64,000 nucleotides of DNA, taken from positions 69,640,300 through 69,704,299 of the forward strand of contig CM049314.1 of the NCBI GenBank assembly GCA_026874595.1, in the 5' to 3' direction. Made by a program: the position numbers and the translations under genes. The DNA is from Sipunculus nudus. Taxonomy: Eukaryota > Annelida > Sipuncula > Golfingiida > Sipunculidae. This document shows positions 34,146 to 44,813 of the stretch, piece after piece (positions within the stretch are counted from its first letter, which is position 1; each line of letters starts with the position of its first letter). The notes under the pieces are model-generated. The model worked only from the letters and a program-made list of their open reading frames with translations, was not told the DNA's origin and ran no database searches.

Positions 34146-34896
34146 TGTTACATGCATTTGTATATTATGCGCAGGATTTTACATAGCTTAATATGTGCTT
34201 GACATTCTGATTCGCGTAAGGCGAAAGCCCTGAGTGTTGCTATAGGAACGCACGTGTTGAGCTGTGGCTAGCTCGCAGAGTGTAAACACACAGCGCGTTC
34301 GTTGTGTTCTAAAATCTCTGAGTCTGTTTTTTTAAGTTTCTGGACTTCGGGTGAAAAAACTATAAAAAGGCGCTGTGTTTAGAGCCGAGAGGATGAAAAA
34401 TACCAGCGGGTACGAAAGGGTGCGACTTTCTCGTCAGTCTAAGAACCTACTCCGATAATTGCATAGTAACAGATACTCAACATACTTATACAGACTTTAT
34501 ACGGATTTTATACAGATTGTCATCAGTTTGCCTTTGGGATTTCTTGAATTTCACTTCTGAATAACAACAGATTGTCTTCGAGATCTTTGGACTATTCACC
34601 GGGAAGATTTACTGTTCACGTCGATTATTTGTGCTAAAGACTCTTGTCGGGCTGTTGCAGTTGTGGTGTCCAGAAGTCAAATCCTAGGATCCGGACTCCG
34701 GTAATGTACATTTTCATTATTGTTATGTCTTAAATACTGTGTCATTGTATTGATTTAGAGTATTGTAATGTTAGGATTATTCTAAGAATAAATTATAATT
34801 ATTTGTTAAAAAAACCACTGATTTCTTTATTCATTCCCCTAGACCTTTCATGCTGCCCAGTTTTGGGGAATCTGATTTTTTTTTAACTCCGTAACA
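34146..34896 (+). mobile_element. Probable solo LTR of an LTR retrotransposon
   Basis: 751 bp bounded by TGTTAC and GTAACA. Inside, in the expected order, are a strong TATA box (TATAAAAAGG, 34361-34370), a GC-richer transcribed stretch, and AATAAA (34787-34792). No primer-binding site, gag or pol follows, so a solo LTR is likeliest. The flanking 5 bp do not match as a target duplication, so the exact ends are uncertain. Confidence 0.45.
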
Positions 34897-35410
34897 AACA
34901 TTTATGCTCGTCACGGTTACGTGATCTGTTATCATTAGGTTCCGTATCACTAAATATAAATTTGGCAGATTGGCATCTTTGTCAGATTTGTCAACAGTTC
35001 AAGAGTTCGCTCAATTCAGTGGCTCCACCTGGCGATTTGTTTCGCTGGAGTTTTGGGTATCGGGCATAGTCGCTGGTAATGCCAGGTAAACAAGTTTTGC
35101 ACAGTGTATGTGTCTTCATATTCTTCAGGAGTAATTTGACCTAACAGCCTGAAATTGTACATGTCCATACATCTTAGATAGCTGTGTCATTTTCAAAACT
35201 GCGTGCGCCACCTACAGTTGCTGATCAATTGCATACATCAGTGCTAATAACCAGAGTGGTTTGACTAAATCTGCCTTAAAATCTGGATGTCCATGCATAC
35301 ATTTTCATTACCTTTCAAATAAAAACAAGTCTGGTAGCGCCGCCTACAATAATTTGGTGCATGGTTTACATCCATGCCAGTATCTCAGGATCAGTGAATA
35401 TGCAATAGGT
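34897..35410 (+). repeat. Diverged units of the 280 bp Helitron core
   Basis: TTTGCACAGTGTATGTGTC, GTAATTTGACCTAACAGCCTG, ACATCTTAGATAGCT, GCGCCACCTACA, and a second half-unit ending AGCGCCGCCTACAA follow the order of the units at 7143-8090, at lower identity. Confidence 0.5.
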
Positions 35411-36055
35411 GCTTGATCAAATATTTCAGTACTCGCGTTGTATTATACACATTTCACACGTGTATTTGAAAAGTAATATTGTGTTCAGGGAAGCATTATA
35501 CCTAATGTTTATCCCATTACACAGGTTTGCATAATACCTGTAGATTTTGTTTATATCTCCCTCGGTCTAAGGACAAAGGTCCAAATCATCCGGGGTCGCA
35601 ACCCTGTCATAACTACTTCAGTGAACATTCATAAACTCCCTAAGGCTGTATGATATTATCCCTGGATTAGTGATAGTTAGCTGACCAGCAATAAATTCTG
35701 AATAGGTCACTACTTTCAAAATTATACCAAGGTGATACATAAATGCCCGGTGCAAATCTGTCACATTGGAATACTATTCTGACTGAAGATAAATTAAGGG
35801 AAGGAAGGCATACTAGAGTTGTAGCGTACACACGAAGGTACGTACGTCGAAGGTAAAACTCGTTCATAGGTCTAAACTCTGGTTGACCTAAGAAAACCCC
35901 ATAAGCAAAATTTTGAACGGAATATCCATATATAAATAATCTCTATAAACCCCATTTTCATAACGAGGGAGGCTTTACTGGTCTGAAAGACGTCACGGTA
36001 ATTACTCTATTGTATCGCACAGAACGTAATCTTGCAGGGGTCGCGGGTAGAAACT
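35411..36055. other. Gene-free stretch
   Basis: No motif or coding signal recognised. Confidence 0.4.
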
Positions 36056-36343
36056 TTATTCAGGGACGCCGTTGTCTGGAATAGGAACGGACCATTCGCC
36101 ATACATGAAGTACAGCGCTTTGTTTAACTTGGGACACATTGACACATTAAGGCTGGTTACCAACAGGAAAGTTCCACAACACACATAGGAGCACGCCAGA
36201 CACAAAAACTGCACAAAGCGAATGGTAGAATTTGCATGTTTTCTGAAAACAGGATCGATTGTAAAAGGGAAAAGACTGCTGCAAAGCTTTATACTAATCC
36301 CAACGCTGTTGCATATACCCGGACTTATTGCAATGAGAAACAT
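36056..36343 (-). CDS. Possible terminal exon, unknown membrane protein
   Basis: A 95-codon minus-strand frame with one strongly hydrophobic span (…FVQFLCLACSYVCCGTFLLV…, about residues 44-65), then a polar tail ending DNGVPE. The TAA stop is part of AATAAA, a plausible polyadenylation signal. Upstream, TTTTACAATCGATCC followed by TGTTTTCAG could be a splice acceptor inside the frame, which would make this a last exon starting near RKHANS. I do not recognise the family and found no convincing partner exons. Confidence 0.25.
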   Translation of the reverse strand: MFLIAISPGICNSVGISIKLCSSLFPFTIDPVFRKHANSTIRFVQFLCLACSYVCCGTFLLVTSLNVSMCPKLNKALYFMYGEWSVPIPDNGVPE

Positions 36344-38040
36344 TTATGGATAACATTATCATAGTTTTACAGTTTCTTCTCCTTTTCTAGTTTATATATT
36401 TCCGTTCAATTTAAGTACAATATGAACAGATAAAATAAACTCTACAAATAGATACATGTTTTATCAGCCCCGACTTACTGAATTTCTAAGTATGGCTACA
36501 TTGTGAATGAGAAGAAAAGTAAACTGTCAGGTATAGATGATCTGAAAAAGAAACCAAGTGATCTACTTTCAGTTTAGATGTAATGAACGGTTTCCTATGT
36601 GTTGATCGAACGAAACATTAATTCAATAATAATAATAGTTTGCTTCTAGTCTCTCGGTTTCTCAACTAACGCTCCTCGTAATGTCAATGGCAATATTGAG
36701 TCATTATTTGCAAGCTTTCTTTATTCTTTCAGAGAAAAAATTATTCTGCTGAATTCTCTATAAGTTGTTTAAAAAGAAGGTTAGTTTCACATGTGTCAAA
36801 ACTGTGCAAATCGCCGTCAAAAGAGTCTTCACTTACTCGGGGGGGGGGGGGGGGGGTAGGTTTAATATATTCCCTTGAATTCTATATTCACTGGGATATA
36901 TTATGTCGATGTTTTTACGGATTCAGAATGAATATGGCAATGGCAGAGCTCTTCTAATTGCTATTTAAGAATATCTTACTGAAAATAAGCAGGGATTATG
37001 ATTATATACAGCGCTTATAGATAATCTGTTGGTCAGGAGTTAATTAACACGTCCGTTAACTTTAAGTGTCGCCGCGATAACTTACCGGGGCTTTGATGGA
37101 TTTTCGCGAAAAATCTCTCATAACCTCTGACCAACACATTATCTCGTCCGTGTCATGGGTCACGCGGCTATTTGTAGTGTATGGAATATAGAGGATTATT
37201 ATAAAACTCATCCCAAATGTTAATCAAAAAAATACATGTATCTCGCCCAAGTTTGATTTCGAGCGAAATCCATGCATATTCAATGAGGTTCAAGGTCGCC
37301 GCATTTTATAAGGACCGTGGTGACCTACCGAAAATCCTATGGGTTTTCATGAAACACATTATACATATTCACCAATAGAGTTTCTCACCTGAATTACATT
37401 CTCATCAAAATTCCTACATATTTAATTTGGTCAGTGGGTCACCAGATACACGGCGAGCGTATATGCACGTTTGCTGTGCCCTTGTTTTAAGAGATTGACT
37501 ATAATAAAAATAGTTAAAGGGTTATTAAGAACTTGGGTTTGTTTTGCTACTTATATCTTACATATACTTATACTTTCCACCGAAAGCGGACAGGGAAGCA
37601 AATATTTTAATCTGATTCACTTAGCAAGGGCTCTCATCTGTCTCCTCGGTTATAGTTGATATACCATCATCATTGTAAATGGTTTCAAAAGTCATTACCT
37701 GTATTAAACATTATCTTCAAAGCGCTTCATGGAAAAGGTAAAAACTAGCATGAATCAGACCTGCCAAATCACTCTTTTTTTCCAAAAGAGTTTATTTTTT
37801 TAAGGATATACTGAAAATTACGTTAATAACTCTTTTATTTGCTCGTTTCCCCCTCTTTTTTGAAGTGTTCCGAAATATATTACTTCTTTCCTACATAAAC
37901 AGACCGGCTTGAACAAGAATATGTCGCAATTTTGTGGTGCAAATGTCGAGCATGTGTCACGAGGTGAAGAAAATTTCCATATCTTCATGTAGGGGGATGT
38001 GCGCCATGTTATGTTCCTGACTTTGCGAGTGATATGCTTC

Positions 38041-38086
<46 letters not shown>

Positions 38087-38974
38087 GAACACTATATTAA
38101 CTAATGCGTAGTCGTGGTTACTTTTCTTTTCCGCTGATAACATTTTTTATTATACAACAACAAGGACCAGCCATTCTTACCAATCTGTGTCACACTTGAG
38201 AGTGGGAAACGATAATTGTACAGGGATCTGGACTGGAAAGGGCAGTGCTGGATACTCACTTCGAAGCATAACATTGACATTGGCCATGATTATTAGAAAG
38301 AACAACCGCTATACCTACAGGGTGTTGTGCAGTGAGATCACAAGCATTTGTCTCGGCATAAATGTAAATCTGGTTGAGTACAGTTGCAAAACGGTGAATT
38401 GTTTCAGTACAGATCATAATAAGCATTTTCGTAAATCTTGCCGGTTGCAATCACATTTTGGATATGTGCTTGTACGACATATACTTTTACCATACAGTTC
38501 TGCTTCGCTTTTGTTAAAGCTCTAGGGTGTGAAAATACTCATACTACCTATACTGTATGGCTTAAGAATGGAATAATACGAACATTTTACATATGATCAT
38601 TTTGCAAACTTCATATTTAAGTCCCTTTTCTACAATCCCTGCTCCCATCTTGCAAATGACAAGAGTCTGGAAATGATCATGTGATGATCGTACGTAGAAT
38701 TTAGTCGCTATATATGGTCGCTTTGGGAGGCTGATAATTCTATAATTTTAAGTATTTATCCTTTCGACGTCTCAAATGTGACGGCGGAAGTAGCCATTTA
38801 TTTCTAAATGGAAAGCACAATTATCAGTATCGAGACCAAAGATGAATTGGATCATATGGCAAAACGTATTAATGAGACATTTGATAGAAACACTTTCATT
38901 CCTGTATTGTCCTGGTTGAACTAAAACAGAGGATTGCATGGACATCCAGGCAAGCTCACCTGAGCTATACAGGG
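36344..38974. other. Gene-free stretch with poly-G and (AT)n tracts
   Basis: Contains an 18-base G-run (36839-36856) and an (AT)n tract (about 38045-38083). Open frames here lack recognisable motifs. Confidence 0.4.
36839..36856 (+). repeat. Poly-G tract (18 G)
   Basis: Uninterrupted G-run, one of several homopolymeric G/C tracts of 12 or more bases in the window. Confidence 0.95.
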
Positions 38975-39145
38975 ATGACGGAAACTGTGACAAAGAAGGC
39001 TGGTGTATATGTGAAAAGCGGCAAAATGCGAATAAATATAGATAAACCGAATGATAGCTGGCATGAGTTACCCGTACAGATTATTTTTGAACCAAACTAT
39101 CCCCAATATGTCTGCCAGTCAGGAAGAATAAAACCAAATGAATAA
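38975..39145 (+). CDS. Small ORF, 56 codons, unknown
   Basis: The frame is open from 38888. From ATG 38975 it encodes MTETVTKKAG… to …SGRIKPNE, with mixed composition less AT-driven than neighbouring frames. Two AATAAA signals (39127-39132 and 39141-39146) overlap the end and the stop codon. It could be a last exon or a chance frame. No family is recognised. Confidence 0.2.
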   Translation: MTETVTKKAGVYVKSGKMRINIDKPNDSWHELPVQIIFEPNYPQYVCQSGRIKPNE

Positions 39146-39984
39146 ACATGAACCACTGCTCATTTTGTCTTTTTTTCCCTTTAATTTTCAATCAGTACAT
39201 TTCAGCATTAAGACATTAAGAGTGAATCTATTTGATCCCACACCTGGTTCTACTGGTTTAATCACAACCGATATGTTAAGTTGACACATATTCAACATTG
39301 ATCTGGTCCTTGAAAATACCTTAATGATACCCTGTATATAAAATCATCCTGGTACCATGACGCATATTTACATTTCCCTTAGTGCCCAGCAAACGTCGGA
39401 TCGTTAAAACTCCGTTCGTAATCAAATACTGAATTAGTGTTAAATGTTCGGTTTTGAATCCTGGCCATAAGTACGATCCTCACTAATTTGGGTCACTTAA
39501 TCGCCGGACCTCTTGACAGACACTTTCAATATTACATCTATACGCGAATTCCCATGAGGAAGTTGTACCATCGTGCTATTGGCAGATGATATCCGTGTAT
39601 CCCGATATTGAAGCAGTTTCCGGATATTCAATATTTTGTATTTTCAATATATTGCTTTTCGTGGTAATTACCTTTAAATTGGAAAGAAACATTCAATAAT
39701 GTAATGGTGATGGAGCACATGTGCATTTATAATGTATATATCATTGTATATATGTCTGTGGACAGATGGTTTAATTTATTAAAATATCGATCGGCTGTTT
39801 GTTTATTTTTCCAATATATAGCTTTGTGTCAGCAAACTGTTTACTGTGGTTAGCCTTACCAGTTGCAAAGCTCACGTTAATGGGACGGGTGACCAACTCA
39901 TAATTGCTTCTCTCTATTTAAAACAGCTGGCGTTACTGGCGTGGTCTGTGTAAGTCAAGACTAATAACATAATCAACTATAATA
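39146..39984. other. Gene-free stretch
   Basis: Nothing recognised apart from AT-rich sequence. Confidence 0.4.
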
Positions 39985-41100
39985 CAGTAGAGCGCCGTAT
40001 TTCCGAATGCCGAATTTCCGAAAATTCATTTCTCCGAACATTAAAATAGGGAACCGAAAATTTATTCGTATTTCCGAAATATATTTCAAGTATGTAAATA
40101 CCCAAAATGAATATTTGTAATTACGAGTCACAAGACCTGCAGTCATGTGTTTAAGCCCAGTTGTGACCCTCATTAATTAGTTATGGGTCGATGTAGTCGC
40201 CGGGGCAAAGATGTGAAAAATACAGCTAGCCCCGAATCGCTCAGCTCCCTGTACCCCTAGCAAGCGACTGAGCAGTTTATCTAAGAGCACTTGTGTGTTA
40301 TCAACCACATCTCGTTTGTACTCAGTCAAGCATGGTTTGTCGGCTTTGGAGGGCCAAATAACTGTGCAGTTTTCTAGCATCAGCATTGGTTAGGTTTCAT
40401 TCATTAAACGCCTGCGGTCCTGGCCATACAAATGAGCAGTTTAATCCCAAGAGCAATTTTGTCATCTACTTAAACTCGCTGTTATTCAGCTTATTCATCA
40501 TTTACTTTTACTGTCAAGAAGAACACAACTCTAACACGATCGTCCTGCTGTCACTAACCAGATATAAGGAGTCAAAGAAGAGAAAACGGACGACGTTATG
40601 CTGGCTATTAAAAAGATGGCTATTAAAGAAACTAACAGAGCCTCACCAATGGCATTGTCATTTGACCTTTCCCTTCGATGAATTTGATGAAAAGGGCACG
40701 CACGTATCCTAAAAGAGGGACAGACAGATCTATGTAATTATGCTCAGCAATTAATCCAATATCTTTTAAATGTCCCGGTCTTCAATTACGTAGATCGAAA
40801 AGAAACACCGTGTTCCTTGGCGATGTCATTTGACCTTTCCCTCCAGTGAATTTGACGAAAAAAGAGCACGCACGTATCCTTAAAGCAGGTTAGACTGATC
40901 TTTGCCAATTATGCTAAGCAAAAATCCGACATCTTTTATATGTCCCAGTGGTCAATTACGAAGACCGAAAAGAAACGCCGTGTTCCTCTGGTAAAAAGGC
41001 ATTAAGTTAATCATTAACAGTCGTAAAAACTTGCCGCTAGACCCTTGTCCGCATTTCGGAATGTTCGTATTTACGAACAAAAAGTTTGTCAGATAGTTTA
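39985..41100. mobile_element. pogo/Tigger-like element remnant
   Basis: After a TA (39983-39984) the sequence starts CAGTAGAGCGCCGTATTTCC, with repeated TTTCCGAA motifs, a typical pogo-like left end. Around 41055-41080 TTTCGGAA and a TTCGTATTTACGAA palindrome resemble an inverted counterpart, but no clean CTCTACTG right end is present. The internal open frame (40386-40712) is not recognisable as transposase. The element contains a 168 bp tandem duplication. Confidence 0.45.
40650..40990 (+). repeat. 168 bp tandem duplication
   Basis: GTCATTTGACCTTTCCCT occurs at 40657 and 40825, and GAAAAGAAACRCCGTGTTCCT closes both units. The two copies align by eye over their whole length with scattered substitutions. 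Confidence 0.85.
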
Positions 41101-42192
41101 AGTGCAATGTCTAAAGTTTATGTTTTTCTCCACTCATCGAGCAGAGGTCTTATACTTTTCAGTTTCACGTATGCTATTCTTAGACATCTAAGACAATTGC
41201 TGCAAGCTTTACTCGATGGATACGTATTCAGATATTATCCAGAATGTGTATAGGATAATATTTTTAGATTTCGGGTTCTTTAGGTAGAACTTCAGACAAT
41301 TAGGAGTGGGGTATGCCTTTTATTATATGCACGGCTAGAATGAACATTTATACATCCAATCAAACAGGCTAGCAGCAAATATGTTTTTTACCAAACATAA
41401 TTCAATGAACAAAAGCATTATATCGTATATATCACTTCATTTACTTTAATTGTTAAATGAAAAGCAATCAGTTCATATGTAGCCAGAAAGCTGTATTGAG
41501 ATATCAATGATGAATAAAACAAGGCTTTCACATCTTCCAAAACAAAATATATGGTAGTAGCATCGTCGAGTAGACTTGGGCAGCATCGAGCACTGTATCT
41601 CAAACGAGAACAACCAGTTCCTTCCACAACGTTGAGTACACCTGAATGAGAGGGTGAACTGGGCAGGACATATTGATCATACAATTAACAAGGTAAACAA
41701 AGAACCAAGGTCTGATCTGGAAGTTCAACAGAGAGGTACCACGCAACGCGGTTGAAAAAAAAATACATCGCCTTCACGGGGGCACAACTAGACTACGCCT
41801 GCATACTATATTAAATCTTTACCAAAGGACAAAGTGATCGGCTAGAAGGATTTAAAAGAAACGTGGCTCTTAACCTCACGAGCCTCCAACTTTACAAATA
41901 CAGAGGTGTACCTATAACTGTAAGCATGGCCGACGGTTTAGAATATGAGGCAATAGTTTAGTTTTTTAAGTGTATAAAATATTCATGGAGAAACATTACG
42001 GTATTTTCAAAATTTCTTCCCACAAAGGGAGGTCCGAAATCCCAACAGGGGAGAACACGATTTTACACCAAAACTAAAAAAAACTGAAAGTTATATAACA
42101 TACTATATAACATAATAAGATAAAAGGACCAACTGGAAGATCACGTCAAGAAACTTCCCGCATAGGAAAACTTCAAAAATGCATTAGGCTAC
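41101..42192. other. Gene-free stretch
   Basis: No motif or coding support. Confidence 0.4.
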
Positions 42193-42675
42193 AGTCCCAC
42201 TAAAGCAGGCGGTACTACGGATAGGCAAGGATCACCACGGATCACCCCGGATACGGTTTTGGCAGAAATTATCCCGGTAGAGCCCCGGATTATCTCGGCA
42301 GAGCTACGTCTCACCACGGTCCGCCAAGGATGCGCTACGGATTCCTGTTTTTGTTTGCCGCGCACTGCCGTGGAAGTCCTGGGCTCTGCTGTATTGGTCC
42401 GTCGCTCTGCCGGGGTAGTTTTCATTTTCCCGGACCTCAATGGACTGTCGCGGAAGTGCTCCGGACTTTCACAGCAGAGGCACGGACACCACGAATCGCC
42501 ACGGCAGTTTTTGGACATCCAAAAACTGACGGCTCGCCCTCCCGGACCGTCCCGGACCATTCCGGACCATTCCGGTCCATTCCGGACCATCCCGGCAGCA
42601 CCACGGCTTACACCTCGGATCACCCCGGACCTATCCGTGGCACTGCTGTAGCTCTGCCGGGTCCTCTATGGGACT
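42193..42675. mobile_element. GC-rich foldback/MITE-like element
   Basis: A 483 bp island very rich in CCGG, CGGAC and CCACGG motifs in AT-rich surroundings. Ends are inverted: AGTCCCA (42193-42199) and TGGGACT (42669-42675), with a second inverted pair inside (ACGGATAGG 42217-42225, CCTATCCGT 42630-42638). The core contains near-tandem CCATTCCGGA units (42548-42595). Three overlapping long open frames on both strands reflect the lack of AT-rich stops, not coding. No clear target duplication. Confidence 0.5.
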
Positions 42676-43470
42676 TATACTTACAAAACGCATCATGTCC
42701 TACATATATGGTTACATTATAGCACAGACAATGGATAATCATACATTGGCATATTAGAAGAACGGGACTGAGCCAACATTTATATTGATATCATTACAAT
42801 TGAAAATTGGCAGTGTCAAAATATCCGTTGTTATGATAAGCGTGAAGATTTAGAAAATTACTACCTAAAATGCTAACAAAACACTGCCGAAAAGGACGGA
42901 ATACTGCAATTCATTATGTGAAGCACCATAAACATAAACATCTCAAAAGGAAACTACAATCTATTAATTGAAGAAACAATAACAATGTTTCCATGGTACA
43001 ATCGTTTATTAGTCATGCACACATATTTTATTAGACTAATTAAACTAAAGCACTACATGTATTATGACGATACATTTTTTCACAAATATTTTTTTATGTC
43101 TTGACCTTCCTCTCTTGAAAACCAGAAAACATGTAAAATATTGCAAAATATTGCAAAACAAACCAATGAAACCAATTATTAACCACGGAAAATATATTAT
43201 TTAGAACAATATATGCATATTTATATATATTACATTATATTCATATAATATTTACATAATAATATAATATAATATTTATATAAAATGTTACCTTGAATAA
43301 TTATATGTGTATACCGGATTGGTATTACTGAACTGGATGACCCATTGTATTTGTTAAAAAGTGAAAAGAAAAGAAGCATATAACAATGTTGTTAAATAAT
43401 AATCTTTATTTTTATCATAATAATTGTATTGGTTAGAAAACGATTATATATAGACTACGACAGATCGACC

Positions 43471-43537
<67 letters not shown>

Positions 43538-43551
43538 CATTTCAAAACCGT
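42676..43551. other. AT-rich stretch downstream of receptor 1
   Basis: Contains a long (AT)n tract (about 43470-43535) ending 16 bases beyond the receptor stop codon on the 3' side. No gene. Confidence 0.5.
43470..43535. repeat. (AT)n microsatellite
   Basis: Nearly pure AT dinucleotides, immediately 3' of the receptor 1 coding region on its strand. Confidence 0.95.
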
Positions 43552-44673
43552 CTAAGATATCTGTGAGATTGATCCTGTTACAGTTTTGAGACTGCTTGTC
43601 TCTCTGCTTTCTACTGTTCTACTGTTTCTCTCTGTTTCTGCTGCAGAAAAGAGTATTCTTGGTGATCGAAACAAACGACGTACCTGTTTTCTGATCTCAC
43701 TGCTGCTTTGGGTTATAACGTAAAAACTCAGTGCAGAAAACAGTTCCATTAGAATACCTAAAACAATATTTGATTTCGAAGAAAGGACGAGGGACTGAAT
43801 GGTACTTATCTGGATTGTCTTCTGCTTCCTCATGGCATTAATGTGAACAATGACAGCAATTTCAGTAATTATGAAAGTCAAATTAATTAAAGAGAAAACA
43901 GTTGAAAACACCACGATATTTTTTGTCACTCTTAGTTTAAGTGCTCGACTCTTTTTACTCTGTCCACATTCGTTCTCAGAGAGAAGTTCGCGTATGGTCA
44001 GAGTTGACAGAACTATAGCGATTGTTATCGCCAAAAGAAGTAAAATAATATCGACGATAATTAATGCTCTGAATATATGGTAAATCTCCAAATCAACGAC
44101 ACATGTTGTAAGGAATGGGTCTTCTGACTTTCTGCTCGTGGTAGATTTTAAAGCAAGTACAATTGCAAACACCGCACTGCCAGTTAACCCAATTTTTTCA
44201 TATTTTAACAGTTGATCAACAGTTGCGGTTAATGGATGACAAATAGCAATGTAGCGCAATACAATAACTAAAATCACTGTGCAGTATGACAGGGAGGATA
44301 AACTTAGTTTTACAAAGTGCGTAATAATACAGGATGCGTCGGAAGTCGTCGTACCCGGTGATATTTGTACCAAACCGATAACACTGGACACCGCTTTGCT
44401 CAGGACAATAACCAATAATACACGACGGAGGTTTCCACGTTGAATGGAATTCAGTCTAATGCAGAGCACCAAAGCAAGTCCATTCAAAAGCACGCTCAAA
44501 ATGTTAATTGCTATCAAAATGTACTTGCTTGCAACCAGCCATGCGTTAAACCTAATAAAAATGCCATACACCAAAAAACTTTCTTCCAAATTAAACAGAA
44601 AATGACTTCCATTGCTTAAATTCTGGGTACGTGTTAACTCCCTCTTGAGCGTCATATTGAAACTGGATTCCAT
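43552..44673 (-). CDS. Atypical rhodopsin-like GPCR, paralogue 1 (373 aa)
   Basis: Single coding exon with seven hydrophobic segments (about 50-73, 83-104, 115-138, 160-178, 200-226, 250-278, 301-322). The short N-terminus has three N-glycosylation sites (N6, N18, N21). TM1 keeps N64 (LLN). Cys115 and Cys191 can form the TM3-ECL2 disulfide. TM3 ends LRYIAICHPL (139-148): arginine and tyrosine of DRY are kept, the aspartate is Leu139. D2.50, CWxP in TM6 and NPxxY in TM7 (here ALSFY, 314-318) are absent. A basic, serine-rich tail follows. These are class A features; the ligand is unknown. Paralogous to the gene at 53815-54906 (gap-free over the first 345 residues, about 55% identical by hand count), 10.3 kb away on the same strand. 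A predicted acceptor at 44814-44815 suggests a 5' UTR intron. An overlapping upstream ORF precedes the start. Confidence 0.85.
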   Translation of the reverse strand: MESSFNMTLKRELTRTQNLSNGSHFLFNLEESFLVYGIFIRFNAWLVASKYILIAINILSVLLNGLALVLCIRLNSIQRGNLRRVLLVIVLSKAVSSVIGLVQISPGTTTSDASCIITHFVKLSLSSLSYCTVILVIVLRYIAICHPLTATVDQLLKYEKIGLTGSAVFAIVLALKSTTSRKSEDPFLTTCVVDLEIYHIFRALIIVDIILLLLAITIAIVLSTLTIRELLSENECGQSKKSRALKLRVTKNIVVFSTVFSLINLTFIITEIAVIVHINAMRKQKTIQISTIQSLVLSSKSNIVLGILMELFSALSFYVITQSSSEIRKQVRRLFRSPRILFSAAETERNSRTVESRETSSLKTVTGSISQIS

Positions 44674-44813
44674 ATCGTACTTTCAGTAGATCACACATAT
44701 CACAATGGGATGAAGTTAGTTGTTTGGATACCGAACTATGATTTCCTCTTTCCCTGAATAGATCGAAGTAATGGCTTATTTCCAAAATGCACTTTCTTCT
44801 CAAAGAGATTATT
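44674..44813 (-). other. Receptor 1 exon 2, 5' UTR part
   Basis: On the minus strand CCTTTTCTTATGTTTCAG ends at 44814, a good polypyrimidine tract and acceptor, leaving 140 bases of leader before the ATG at 44673. The same acceptor context (…TTCAG then AATA) is conserved at 58241. The leader contains an ATG at 44803 opening a 70-codon frame that overlaps the receptor start out of frame. Confidence 0.5.

Noticed and set aside
42189-42722. Three long overlapping open frames (130-144 codons) on both strands
   Set aside because: They lie in a GC-rich foldback repeat where stop codons are rare. Products are low-complexity Pro/Arg/Gly-rich in every frame.
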